From contig NZ_UIHB01000001.1 of NCBI RefSeq assembly GCF_900476395.1, positions 1,517,385 to 1,581,384 on the forward strand: DNA of 64,000 nucleotides, read 5' to 3'. Shown one piece after another: positions 46,348-54,640 of this stretch (position 1 is its first letter; each line of letters starts with the position of its first letter). The position numbers and the translations under genes were made by a program. The DNA comes from Xanthomonas euroxanthea. GTDB taxonomy: Bacteria > Pseudomonadota > Gammaproteobacteria > Xanthomonadales > Xanthomonadaceae. Below the pieces are notes generated by a model. It was not told where the DNA came from. It searched no databases and saw nothing but the letters and a program-made list of their open reading frames with translations.

Positions 46348-47682
46348 GTGGCCAGAACCCGAAACCGCTTCGACCGTACGCCGTTCCAGACCGCGATCAC
46401 CGACCTCAGCCACGACGGGCGCGGTGTGGCCCGCCGCGACGGCGAGGGCGGCAAAGTCACCTTCATCAGTGGCGCCTTGCCGGGTGAGCTGGTGCGTGCC
46501 GAACCCACCGCGCGCAGCCGGCATTTCGACGAGGCCCGGACGATCGAGGTGCTGGAGGCATCGCCGCAGCGGGTGACCCCGCGCTGCCCGCATTTCGGCG
46601 TCTGCGCCGGCTGCGTGCTGCAGCATCTGGAAGAGTCGCAGCAGATCGTGGCCAAGCAGCGCGTGTTGATGGACAACCTGGAGCGCATCGGCCACGTCAC
46701 GCCGCAGGCGGTGTTGCCGGCCCTGGTCGGCGATAACTGGGGCTACCGGCGCAAGGGCCGCTTTTCGGTCCGTCGCGTCGAGAAGAAGGACAAGACCCTG
46801 GTGGGGTTTCGCGAGCTGGATCCGCGTTTCGTGGCCGATCTGTCGGTCTGTTACACGGTGATCCCGCAGATCGGCGAGAAGATTCCGCAGCTGGCGGCGC
46901 TGGTCGAAGGCCTGGACGGCAAGCGCGACATCCCGCAGATCGAATTCATTGCCGGCGACGAGGCGGTGGCGTTGACCATCCGCCACATGCAGCCGCTCAG
47001 CGAGCGCGATCTGCAGGCGCTGACGGCGTTCGCGCAGGCGCAGGGCTTTGCGATCTTCCTGCAGCCGGGCGGCGTGGATAGCGTGCATCCGCTGTGGCCG
47101 CAGCAGGTGCCGCTGTCGTTCCGCTTGCCGCAGTGGGATGTGGAGCTGGCGTTCCGGCCGCTGGATTTCATCCAGGTCAACGCCTCGCTCAACCAGAAGA
47201 TGATCGCGCATGCGCTGGCGCTGCTCGATGCCAGGCCCGACGACCGCGTGCTGGACCTGTTCTGTGGGCTGGGCAATTTCACCCTGCCGCTGGCGCGCGG
47301 CGTGCGCGAAGTGGTCGGCGTGGAGGGCGATGCCGGGCTGGTGGCGCGCGCCCGGGACAACGCGCAGCGCAATGGGCTGGCCAATGCGCAGTTCCATGCG
47401 GCCGATCTGACCCAGGACCAGCGCAATGCTGCGTGGATGCGGCAGGGCTTCGACAAGCTGCTGCTGGACCCGCCGCGCTCGGGCGCGCTGGAAGTGCTGC
47501 AGCAGTTGCCGCTGAAAACGTTCGAGCGCATCGTCTATGTAAGCTGTCACCCCGGCTCGCTGGCGCGCGACGCCGGCTACCTGGTCAACGAGCAGGGCTT
47601 CACGCTCAAGGCCGCCGGCGCGATGGACATGTTTCCGCATACCGCGCATGTGGAGAGCATTGCGGTGTTTGAACGGCGGTGA
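46348..47682 (+). CDS. rlmD: 23S rRNA (uracil-1939-C5)-methyltransferase
   Basis: A 444-residue SAM-dependent methyltransferase forming m5U1939 in 23S rRNA. The TRAM domain is at about 8-72, followed by the [4Fe-4S] cysteines in CPHFGVCAGC and the final Cys further on. The SAM motif is LDLFCGLGNFTLPLA, the substrate motif is DPPRSG, and the catalytic Cys is in VSCHPGSLARD. GTG 46348 is chosen because it begins the TRAM domain; upstream sequence in the frame belongs to the antisense region of the REC-Hpt gene. Formerly RumA. Confidence 0.94.
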   Translation: MARTRNRFDRTPFQTAITDLSHDGRGVARRDGEGGKVTFISGALPGELVRAEPTARSRHFDEARTIEVLEASPQRVTPRCPHFGVCAGCVLQHLEESQQIVAKQRVLMDNLERIGHVTPQAVLPALVGDNWGYRRKGRFSVRRVEKKDKTLVGFRELDPRFVADLSVCYTVIPQIGEKIPQLAALVEGLDGKRDIPQIEFIAGDEAVALTIRHMQPLSERDLQALTAFAQAQGFAIFLQPGGVDSVHPLWPQQVPLSFRLPQWDVELAFRPLDFIQVNASLNQKMIAHALALLDARPDDRVLDLFCGLGNFTLPLARGVREVVGVEGDAGLVARARDNAQRNGLANAQFHAADLTQDQRNAAWMRQGFDKLLLDPPRSGALEVLQQLPLKTFERIVYVSCHPGSLARDAGYLVNEQGFTLKAAGAMDMFPHTAHVESIAVFERR

Positions 47683-47762
47683 ATCGGGAATAGTGAATCG
47701 GGAATCGTAGGTGCGGTTCGCCGTATGCTGTTGCGATTCCCGATTCCCGATTCCCGATTCCC
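47680..47762. repeat. GGGAATCG intergenic inverted repeat, copy between rlmD and the CYTH gene
   Basis: Left-arm units GAATCGGGAATAGTGAATCG and GGAATCG (47681-47707) pair with four tandem CGATTCCC units (47734-47762). The arms fill the gap completely, from the rlmD stop codon to the ATG at 47763. Confidence 0.85.
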
Positions 47763-48260
47763 ATGCCCATTGAAATCGAACGCAAATTCCTGGTGACCGG
47801 CGATGGCTGGCGCGCTGCCGCGCATGCGGTGATCCCGATGGCACAGGGCTATATCAACGACCAGGCCGCCTTGCGCAGTGGTGCGCAGAACGCGTCGGTG
47901 CGGGTGCGTATCCAGGGCCAGAGCGCGTTCCTCAATCTGAAATCGCGCGAGGTGGGGCACACGCGGCAGGAGTTCGAGTATCCGATTCCGGTGGTCGAGG
48001 CGCGTGCGCTGCTGGCGCTGTGCGTCGGCGGTTTGATCGACAAGCGCCGGCATCTGGTCCAGTACCAGGGGCAGGTGTGGGAAGTGGACGAATTCCTTGG
48101 CGACAATGCCGGGCTGGTGGTGGCCGAGATCGAACTGGAACATGCCGACCAGGCCTTCGCCAGGCCTGCGTGGGTCGGCGCGGAAGTCACCGACGACGTG
48201 CGCTATTACAATCTGGCGCTGGCCTCGCATCCGTTCAAGAACTGGAGCGGGGATGTGTGA
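47763..48260 (+). CDS. CYTH-domain phosphatase (inorganic triphosphatase-like)
   Basis: A 165-residue single-domain CYTH protein. The signature EIERKFL is at residues 3-9. Alternating charged strands of the tunnel fold follow (VRVRIQGQSAFLNLKSREVG, WEVDEFLGDNAGLVVAEIELE), so the basic and acidic residues that bind a triphosphate and two metal ions are present. Small bacterial relatives such as the Nitrosomonas NE1496 protein hydrolyse inorganic triphosphate, and others have weak adenylate-cyclase activity. Physiological role unknown. The start directly follows a GGGAATCG repeat. Confidence 0.92.
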   Translation: MPIEIERKFLVTGDGWRAAAHAVIPMAQGYINDQAALRSGAQNASVRVRIQGQSAFLNLKSREVGHTRQEFEYPIPVVEARALLALCVGGLIDKRRHLVQYQGQVWEVDEFLGDNAGLVVAEIELEHADQAFARPAWVGAEVTDDVRYYNLALASHPFKNWSGDV

Positions 48261-48413
48261 TTCGGGATTCGGGATTCGGGATTGGGCATTCGGGATTCGT
48301 AAACGCTAACGCGATGCGTCGGACTTGGGCTGATTGCGTTGCGACTCCCCAATCCCTGCCTTGGTATTGGGTTTATGCTTTGCGCATCCCCAATGACGCA
48401 TCTCCAATCCCCG
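48258..48413. repeat. GGGATTCG-type intergenic repeat, copy between CYTH and dsbA-like genes
   Basis: The left arm is a run of GATTCGGGATTCGGGATTCG and related units (48261-48301). The right arm is looser, with CCCCAATCCC, CCCCAATG and CCAATCCCCG units (48345-48413) reaching to the next ATG. The left arm starts at the CYTH stop codon. Confidence 0.7.
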
Positions 48414-48416
48414 CCC

Positions 48417-49100
48417 ATGCGCATCGATATCTGGTCTGACGTGGTCTGTCCCTGGTGCTGGATCGGCAAGCGCCGTTTCGAGCAGGCGGTGGCCGCGCTT
48501 GGTGCGCAGGCGCCGGCGTTGGACATCCATTACCACGCGTTCCAGCTCGATCCCGAGGCCGGCCTGGAGCCGACGCCGCTGCGTGATGCGCTGGCGCAAA
48601 AGTTCGGCGGTGCCGCGCGCGTGGAGCAGATGCTGGCGCAGACCCAGGCCACCGCGCGCGCCGAAGGCCTGCCGTTCGACTTCGGGCGCGGGCAGGTGCA
48701 GGTCAGTACCCTGCGCGCGCATCGGCTGATCTGGCTGGCCAGCCGCGAGGGCGATGTCGAGGCCGTGATCGAAGCGCTGTTCCATGCGTATTTTGCCGAA
48801 GGCCAAAACGTCGGGGCGACCGAAACGCTGGTGGCCGCCGGCGCCGCCGGCGGCCTGGACGAGGCGCGCGTGCGCGCGCTGCTGGACTCCGACGAAGGCG
48901 TCGTTGCCGTCCAGGCGCAACTGGCGCAAGCCGCTGCGCTGGGAATCCGTGCGGTGCCCAGTTTCGTCATCGACGGACGCAGCCTGATCCAGGGCGCGCA
49001 GCCGCCGGAGAGCTTCGCGCAGGCGTTGTTGCAGCTGGCGGCCGAATCGGCGCCGATCGGTGGTCCCGATGCCTGCGGGCCGGACGGCTGCGCGGTATGA
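48417..49100 (+). CDS. DsbA-family oxidoreductase (FrnE-like)
   Basis: A 227-residue thioredoxin-fold protein with the active site CPWC (residues 11-14) and a helical insertion typical of FrnE/2-hydroxychromene-isomerase-like DsbA proteins. There is no signal peptide, so it acts in the cytoplasm on disulfides or as a dithiol isomerase. The C-terminal tail carries a second pair, CGPDGC, resembling the extra redox cysteines described for FrnE. ATG 48417 begins right before the first strand. Longer in-frame starts reach into the repeat and are unlikely. Confidence 0.92.
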   Translation: MRIDIWSDVVCPWCWIGKRRFEQAVAALGAQAPALDIHYHAFQLDPEAGLEPTPLRDALAQKFGGAARVEQMLAQTQATARAEGLPFDFGRGQVQVSTLRAHRLIWLASREGDVEAVIEALFHAYFAEGQNVGATETLVAAGAAGGLDEARVRALLDSDEGVVAVQAQLAQAAALGIRAVPSFVIDGRSLIQGAQPPESFAQALLQLAAESAPIGGPDACGPDGCAV

Positions 49101-49138
49101 ACGGCCGGCGGCGCGATGCGACTGCCGGCAGCTGAGAG

Positions 49139-50146
49139 ATGACGCCCACCCGCTCGAAGACGGTTGCGGTGATCGGTGCCGGGTTGGCCGGGCTTGCCTG
49201 CGCGCAACGGCTGCAGGCGGCGGGGATGGCGGTGACGCTGTTCGAGCAGGCCGACAGGCCCGGTGGGCGCATGCGCAGCTGTGGCGGCGATGGCTGGCAG
49301 TGCGATCACGGCGCGCAGTATTTCACCGCGCGCGATCCGGCGTTTGCCGCCGTGGTGGGTGCGTGGATCGCGCGCGGCGCGGCGGCGGCCTGGCCTGCGC
49401 GCGTCGCCAGTTGGGATGGCACCGCCCTGCGTGCGTCGCACAGCGGGTTGACGCGCTTTGTCGGGGTGCCGGACATGGCCGCACCGGCGCGTGCGCTTGC
49501 GGCCGACCTCGATGTTCGGTTGGGCACCTGCGTGCGGTCACTGCAGCGCAATGGCGACGCCTGGCAGCTGGAGCTGGCGGAGGACGCGACGACACACGCC
49601 TTCGATATCGTGCTGCTGGCGGTTCCGGCACCGCGTGCGGCTGCCTTGCTGGCGGGCTTCGCCCCCACGCTGGCGACGCTTGCCGCCACTGCACGGATGC
49701 AGCCGGCCTGGGCGGTGGTGCTGCGTTTCGACCTGGCGGTCGATCCCGGCTACGACGCCTTGTTCGTCAACGCTGGCCCGGTGCGCTGGGTGGCACGCAA
49801 CTCCAGCAAGCCGGGGAGGGCGGGCGTGGAAACCTGGCTGCTGCATGCCACTGCCGATTGGAGTCAGGCGCATCTGGACGCAACGCCTGAGGCCGTGATC
49901 GCCAGCCTGTTGCCGGCGCTGGCCGCGCTCGGCCTGCCACCACCGCAGTCCTGCGATGCATACCGCTGGACGGTGGCCAGCACCGAGCCTGCGTTGCAGA
50001 TCGGCTGTGCCTGGGAGGCGCGGCCGGGCATCGGCATCTGCGGCGACTGGCTGGCCGGCGGCAAGGTCGAAGGGGCCTGGCAAAGCGGTGTGGCGTTGGC
50101 CGCGCGGGTGTGTGCCGGCGACGCCGCGGGCAGCGGGCAGGATTGA
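49139..50146 (+). CDS. FAD-dependent amine oxidase-like flavoprotein (renalase-like)
   Basis: A 335-residue NAD(P)/FAD oxidoreductase. The N-terminal dinucleotide motif is AVIGAGLAGLACAQRL, followed by FEQADRPGGRMRS and CDHGAQYFTARDP. The C-terminal FAD-contact segment is IGICGDWLAGGKVEGAWQSG. This pattern is that of the renalase-like group, which oxidises dihydronicotinamide isomers in known bacterial members; the substrate here is inferred, not seen. The next gene, a photolyase-related protein, begins one base after this stop, so the two are co-transcribed. Confidence 0.88.
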   Translation: MTPTRSKTVAVIGAGLAGLACAQRLQAAGMAVTLFEQADRPGGRMRSCGGDGWQCDHGAQYFTARDPAFAAVVGAWIARGAAAAWPARVASWDGTALRASHSGLTRFVGVPDMAAPARALAADLDVRLGTCVRSLQRNGDAWQLELAEDATTHAFDIVLLAVPAPRAAALLAGFAPTLATLAATARMQPAWAVVLRFDLAVDPGYDALFVNAGPVRWVARNSSKPGRAGVETWLLHATADWSQAHLDATPEAVIASLLPALAALGLPPPQSCDAYRWTVASTEPALQIGCAWEARPGIGICGDWLAGGKVEGAWQSGVALAARVCAGDAAGSGQD

Positions 50147-50147
50147 T

Positions 50148-51716
50148 GTGGTGGCAGGCACAGCTGGCCACACCCCGCAGGCCGCCGCGCACACAGTGCG
50201 GCTGATCCTGGGCGATCAACTCAATCGGCAACACAGCTGGTTCGATGCGATCGATGCGGGTGTGGTCTACGTGCTGATGGAAGTGCGCGAGGAAACCGAC
50301 TACGTGCTGCACCACGCGCAGAAGATCCTGGCGATCTTCGCGGCGATGCGCGCGTTCGCCGCGCACTTGCGGCAGGCCGGTCACCGGGTGCGTTATGTGT
50401 CCATCGACAACCCCAGCAATCGGCATGCGATCCCCGCCAATCTGGACGCGCTGATGGCGCATTACCGCGCTAGCCGGCTGGAGTACCAGGCGCCGGACGA
50501 ATGGCGGCTGGATCAGGCATTGCAGCACTGGTGCGCGCGCCAGCCGTTCGCCACGCGCATGGTCGGCAGCGAGCATTTCCTGACCGAACGCGATGAGGTC
50601 GCCGGCTGTTTTCGCGCCGGTAGCCCATGGCGCATGGAAGTGTTCTACCGAAAGATGCGCCGTCGCCACCGGATCCTGCTCGATGCCGCGGGCGAGCCGG
50701 AAGGCGGGCGCTGGAATTTCGATCACGACAACCGTGCGCCATGGCCGGGCGATCCGCCCGCGCCGCAGGAGTGGCGCGCAGCGCACGATCACCGCGCGCT
50801 GTGGAGCGCTATCGAGGCAGCCGGCGTCCGCAGCTTCGGCGCACCGAACGCCGACGCGCTGCCGTGGCCGCTGGACCGCGACGAAGCCTTGCAGCACCTG
50901 GATGCCTTCATGACGCATGCGTTGCCGCACTTCGGTCGCTACGAAGATGCGATGAGCACGCGCAGCCCGCGGCTGTTTCATTCGCTGCTGTCGTTCGCGC
51001 TCAACGTCAAGCTGCTGCATCCGCGCGAGTTGATCGCGCGCGCGGAGGCGGCGTTGCACGACGGGCATGCGCCGCTGGCATCGGTGGAGGGCTTCATCCG
51101 CCAGATCCTGGGCTGGCGCGAATACGTGCGCGGCGTGTACTGGTCGCAGATGCCCGCCTATGCGCAGTCCAACCAGCTCGACCAGCATGCACCGCTACCG
51201 CACTGGTTCTGGGACGGGCAGATCGGCATGCGCTGCCTGGCCGATGCGATCGGCAATTCGCTGGCCAACGCGCACGCGCACCATATCCAGCGGCTGATGG
51301 TGATCGGCAATTTCGCGCTGCTGGCGGGGCTGGAGCCGCAGGCGCTGCATCGTTGGTACCTGGGGGTCTATATCGATGCGTTCGAGTGGGTGGAGCTGCC
51401 CAACACGGTTGGCATGAGCCAGTTCGCCGATGGCGGCCTGCTCGGCAGCAAGCCCTACATCAGCGGCGCGGCCTATATCGACCGCATGAGCGATTACTGC
51501 GGGGGCTGCCGCTACCAGCGCAAGGCGCGGGTCGGCGCGCAGGCCTGCCCGTACAACGCGCTGTATTGGGATTTCCTGGCGCGGCAGCGCACGCTGCTGG
51601 GTGCCAACGAGCGCCTGGCGCTGCCGTACCGGCAGCTCGATGCCATGGCACCGGAGGTGCTGGAGCAGGTGCAGGCGCAGGCCGCGCACTGGCGGGCGAA
51701 TCTGGAGGTGCTCTGA
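50148..51716 (+). CDS. iron-sulfur cryptochrome/photolyase (PhrB-type)
   Basis: A 522-residue deoxyribodipyrimidine photolyase-related protein of the FeS-BCP group. The N-terminal Rossmann domain starts with VRLILGDQLNRQHSWF. The FAD-binding helical domain has GWREYVRGVYW and EWVELPNTVGMSQFADGG. Cluster cysteines are in GMRCLADAI, YCGGC and ACPYNALYWDF, matching the four ligands of Agrobacterium PhrB. Relatives repair (6-4) photoproducts with blue light. The start is GTG 50148 (or the adjacent GTG 50151), one base after the flavoprotein stop. A light- or redox-linked function with its neighbour is plausible. Confidence 0.92.
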   Translation: MVAGTAGHTPQAAAHTVRLILGDQLNRQHSWFDAIDAGVVYVLMEVREETDYVLHHAQKILAIFAAMRAFAAHLRQAGHRVRYVSIDNPSNRHAIPANLDALMAHYRASRLEYQAPDEWRLDQALQHWCARQPFATRMVGSEHFLTERDEVAGCFRAGSPWRMEVFYRKMRRRHRILLDAAGEPEGGRWNFDHDNRAPWPGDPPAPQEWRAAHDHRALWSAIEAAGVRSFGAPNADALPWPLDRDEALQHLDAFMTHALPHFGRYEDAMSTRSPRLFHSLLSFALNVKLLHPRELIARAEAALHDGHAPLASVEGFIRQILGWREYVRGVYWSQMPAYAQSNQLDQHAPLPHWFWDGQIGMRCLADAIGNSLANAHAHHIQRLMVIGNFALLAGLEPQALHRWYLGVYIDAFEWVELPNTVGMSQFADGGLLGSKPYISGAAYIDRMSDYCGGCRYQRKARVGAQACPYNALYWDFLARQRTLLGANERLALPYRQLDAMAPEVLEQVQAQAAHWRANLEVL

Positions 51717-51855
51717 GGCACGGCCGGCGGGCCGCGGCGGGGCCCAGACGGCGGCAAACGCGCGCCTGCCTGAATGCGCGATCTGACGCTGCAACGCGCA
51801 TCTGCGACAATGCCGCGCTGCGCCAACGTGGCGCCTGGCCCGGGAGTCCCCCAAC

Positions 51856-52860
51856 ATGCTTCTGATCGGCGTTGCCGGTACCGAACTCAGCGCACAGGAA
51901 CGCGACTGGCTGCAGCACGACGCGGTCGCCGGCGTGGTGCTGTTCACGCGCAACTTCGCCTCGCGCACGCAGGTGGCCGAGCTGTCTGCGTCCATCCGCG
52001 CGGCCGCACCGCGCCCGGTGCTGATCTGCGTGGACCAGGAGGGCGGGCGCGTACAGCGCTTTCGCGACGGCTACAGCGCGCTGGCGCCGCTGCAGAGCTT
52101 CGGCGTGCAGTACGCGCAGGACCCCGAGGCCGCGCTCGCCGCTGCGCGCGCGCATGCGCAGCTGATGGCCAGCGAGGTGCGTGCCAGCGGCGTGGACCTG
52201 AGCTTCGCGCCGGTGGTGGATCTGGGCCGTGGCAACCGCGCCATCGGCGACCGTGCCTTCAGCGACGATCCGCAGGTCGTGGCCAGCTTCACCCGCGCCT
52301 ATGTGCAGGCGCTGCACGGCGCCGGCATGGCCGCCACGCTCAAGCATTTCCCCGGCCACGGCACCGTGCTGGAAGACACCCACGTCGACCATGCCAGCGA
52401 CCCGCGGCCGCTGGAGGTCCTGCTGGCCGAGGATCTGGTGCCGTTCGTGGCCGGCATCGAGGCCGGCGCCGATGCGGTGATGATGGCGCACGTGGTCTAC
52501 CCGCAGATCGCCCCGGAACCGGCCGGCTATTCGCAGCGCTGGATCGAGCAGATCCTGCGCGGGCAACTGGGCTTCCGTGGCGTGGTGTTCTCCGACGACA
52601 TCGGCATGGCCGCCTCGTTCAGCGCCGGCGGCGTGGCGGGCCGGGTGCATGCGCATCTGGATGCCGGCTGCGACGTGGTGCTGGTCTGCCACCCGGAACT
52701 GGTCGATGCATCGCTGCAGGCCGTGGCCGGCCGCAGCCTCAATACCGCAGCATTGATCGGCCTGATCGGCCGCGGCGCGCTGGGCTGGGATGGCCTGCTC
52801 GCCGGCTCCGACGCCGCATTCACCACTCCCCTTTCCGCCTCTTTCGGAACAACTGCCTGA
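51856..52860 (+). CDS. nagZ: beta-N-acetylhexosaminidase (peptidoglycan recycling)
   Basis: A 334-residue cytoplasmic GH3 enzyme that removes GlcNAc from GlcNAc-anhydroMurNAc-peptides during cell-wall recycling; in many bacteria its product influences AmpC induction. Hallmarks are CVDQEGGRVQRF, the loop KHFPGHGTVLEDTHVDHA with catalytic His/Asp pair, and the nucleophile Asp in VFSDDIGM. The stop shares a base with the hpt-type gene downstream (TGATG), so the two are translationally coupled. Confidence 0.96.
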   Translation: MLLIGVAGTELSAQERDWLQHDAVAGVVLFTRNFASRTQVAELSASIRAAAPRPVLICVDQEGGRVQRFRDGYSALAPLQSFGVQYAQDPEAALAAARAHAQLMASEVRASGVDLSFAPVVDLGRGNRAIGDRAFSDDPQVVASFTRAYVQALHGAGMAATLKHFPGHGTVLEDTHVDHASDPRPLEVLLAEDLVPFVAGIEAGADAVMMAHVVYPQIAPEPAGYSQRWIEQILRGQLGFRGVVFSDDIGMAASFSAGGVAGRVHAHLDAGCDVVLVCHPELVDASLQAVAGRSLNTAALIGLIGRGALGWDGLLAGSDAAFTTPLSASFGTTA

Positions 52861-53414
52861 TGTCCACGCTCACCATTTCCCAGGCCCTGGCCCAAGCCGA
52901 CCTGCTGGTCGACCGCCCCGCCATCGATGCGGCCGTCGCCAGCATCGCCGACGCGATTGCGCGCGACTATGCCGGCGAAGTGCCGGTGTATCTCACTATC
53001 ATGCACGGCGCGCTGCCGTTCTCCGGCCAGCTGGCGCTGGAGCTGGGCGCACGCGGCCAGGACCTGCAGTTCGATTACCTGCACGCCACCCGGTATCGCG
53101 GCGAAACCACCGGCGGCGAGCTGGTGTGGAAGCACCGTCCGGCCACTGCGCTGTTCGGCCGCCGGGTGATCCTGGTCGATGACATCCTCGACGAGGGCTA
53201 CACGCTGCAGGGCGTGCGCCAGTGGTGCCTGGAGCAGGGCGCCACCGACGTGCGCGTGGCGGTGCTGACCGTCAAGCGTCACGACCGCTGCGTGCCCGGC
53301 GTGGCCGCCGATTATGTCGGCGTGGAAGTGGCCGACCGTTACGTGTTCGGTTTCGGCATGGACGTCAACGAGCAGCTGCGCGGCATTCCCGCCATCTACG
53401 CAACGAAGCAGTAA
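52860..53414 (+). CDS. hypoxanthine(-guanine) phosphoribosyltransferase
   Basis: A 184-residue purine salvage enzyme converting hypoxanthine or guanine plus PRPP to IMP or GMP. The PRPP-binding motif is VILVDDILDEGYTL (about 101-114), and the flexible-loop region is LHATRYRGETTGGEL. The C-terminal base-binding region has VADRYVFGFGMDVNEQLR. It starts at 52860, sharing one base with the nagZ stop, and is followed 85 bases later by the thioinosine phosphorylase gene whose product is hypoxanthine. Confidence 0.94.
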   Translation: MSTLTISQALAQADLLVDRPAIDAAVASIADAIARDYAGEVPVYLTIMHGALPFSGQLALELGARGQDLQFDYLHATRYRGETTGGELVWKHRPATALFGRRVILVDDILDEGYTLQGVRQWCLEQGATDVRVAVLTVKRHDRCVPGVAADYVGVEVADRYVFGFGMDVNEQLRGIPAIYATKQ

Positions 53415-53425
53415 CTGCCGCAGCG

Positions 53426-53445
53426 TGCCCGCGTTTCTGCGGGCA
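53426..53445 (+). terminator. hairpin after hypoxanthine phosphoribosyltransferase gene
   Basis: TGCCCGC-GTTTCT-GCGGGCA, a perfect 7-base stem 11 bases after the stop codon. There is no T-tract, so it may only attenuate or stabilise. The next gene begins 54 bases further on. Confidence 0.4.
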
Positions 53446-53499
53446 GCCCGGCGCGCACGCGTGCGCGCACCGTCATGTCTTTTGTAGCAGAGGTTGCTT

Positions 53500-54252
53500 G
53501 TGTCCCCCAATTCCATCGCATTGGCCGTCATCGGCGGCACTGGCGTCTACAAGCTCGCCCAGCTGGACGAGGTGCAGACGCACGCTATCGAAACGCCGTA
53601 TGGCGCGCCCTCCGGCCCGATCCACGTCGGCATGTTGCTGGGCCACCGCGTGGCGTTCCTGGCGCGCCATGGCGAAGGCCATTCGCTGCCGCCGCACAAG
53701 GTCAATTACCGCGCAAACATCGCTGCGCTGCAGCAAATTGGCGCTGCGCGCGTGCTGGCGCTCAACACCGTCGGCGGCATCACCGAGCAGTTCGGTCCGC
53801 GCGTGCTGGCCTGCCCGGATCAGCTGATCGATTACACCTGGGGCCGCGTGTCGACCTTCTGCGAAGAGCCGGGCAGCGAGGTGCAGCACGTGGATTTCGG
53901 TCATCCGTATTCGCCGATGTTCCGCAGCAAGGTCATCGCCGCGGCCAAGGTGACCGGCGTCACGATGGTTGCCGGCGGATGCTACGGAGCCACCCAGGGA
54001 CCGCGGCTGGAAACGATTGCAGAGATCGCCCGCATGCGTCGCGACGGCTGCGATCTGGTCGGCATGACCGGCATGCCCGAAGCCGGTCTTGCACGCGAAA
54101 AAGGCCTGGAATATGCGTGTTTGGCGATCGTGGCGAACTGGGCGGCCGGCTGCGGCGACGCGCAGGAAATCACCATGGCGGAGGTTTTGGCCAACGTCGA
54201 TGCCGCCTCGTCCGGATTGCCGGAGCTGATTGGCGAACTTGCACGCGGGTGA
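53500..54252 (+). CDS. S-methyl-5'-thioinosine phosphorylase
   Basis: A 250-residue nucleoside phosphorylase of the MTAP/PNP family. The phosphate site begins in IGGTGVYKL, with FLARHGEGHSLPPHKVNYRAN and the purine-binding TQGPRLET...MTGMPEAGLAREKGLEY pattern (cores TQGPRLET, GMTGMPEAGLA). The length, and the nagZ/hpt neighbourhood, resemble Pseudomonas aeruginosa PA3004 (next to nagZ), which cleaves methylthioinosine to hypoxanthine and methylthioribose-1-phosphate. GTG 53500 follows AGAGG by six bases; a TTG two codons upstream is the alternative. True adenosine-type MTAP activity cannot be excluded. Confidence 0.88.
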   Translation: MSPNSIALAVIGGTGVYKLAQLDEVQTHAIETPYGAPSGPIHVGMLLGHRVAFLARHGEGHSLPPHKVNYRANIAALQQIGAARVLALNTVGGITEQFGPRVLACPDQLIDYTWGRVSTFCEEPGSEVQHVDFGHPYSPMFRSKVIAAAKVTGVTMVAGGCYGATQGPRLETIAEIARMRRDGCDLVGMTGMPEAGLAREKGLEYACLAIVANWAAGCGDAQEITMAEVLANVDAASSGLPELIGELARG

Positions 54253-54339
54253 TTGTCATCGGGGCATAAGCTTTGCATACTCGGCGCGTACGCATTGCCG
54301 TACACCACCCATTAATTATTGCAAAGGTCTCGCATCACC

Positions 54340-54546
54340 ATGCCGAACGGTACCGTCAAGTGGTTCAACGACGCCAAGGGATTTGGCTTCATCTCACCGG
54401 AGGACGGCAGCGCCGATGTCTTCGCGCACTTCTCCGCGATCAACTCCAAGGGCTTCCGCAGCCTGCAGGAAGGCCAGCGCGTCAGTTATGACGTGACCCA
54501 GGGCCCCAAGGGTGCCCAGGCTTCGAACATCACGCCGGTCGAGTGA
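54340..54546 (+). CDS. cold-shock domain protein (CspA family)
   Basis: A 68-residue single cold-shock domain acting as a single-strand nucleic-acid chaperone. RNP1 is KGFGFI (residues 15-20), RNP2 is VFAHF, and the start is [11 protein letters not shown]. The ATG at 54340 is the family start; a longer in-frame extension of seven codons is not typical. The 87-base upstream region includes an AT-rich stretch (ATTAATTATTGC), unusual for this GC-rich DNA and fitting a promoter or leader. A strong terminator follows. Confidence 0.95.
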   Translation: MPNGTVKWFNDAKGFGFISPEDGSADVFAHFSAINSKGFRSLQEGQRVSYDVTQGPKGAQASNITPVE

Positions 54547-54570
54547 TGTGACTCGATTGTGCGGTTGAAG

Positions 54571-54596
54571 AACCCCGCCACGGCGGGGTTTTTTTT
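54571..54596 (+). terminator. rho-independent terminator of the cold-shock gene
   Basis: The 9-base stem AACCCCGCC / GGCGGGGTT encloses a two-base AC loop and is followed by a run of T to 54596. It begins 25 bases after the cold-shock stop codon and separates it from the monooxygenase gene. Confidence 0.92.
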
Positions 54597-54640
54597 GCAC
54601 CGGTCCATGCGGGGTCGGTGAGCTTCAAAGAGCGAAGGAC

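Noticed and set aside
46219-47844. 541-codon minus-strand frame opposite rlmD
   Set aside because: Starts inside the intergenic repeat and has no domain; shadow of rlmD.
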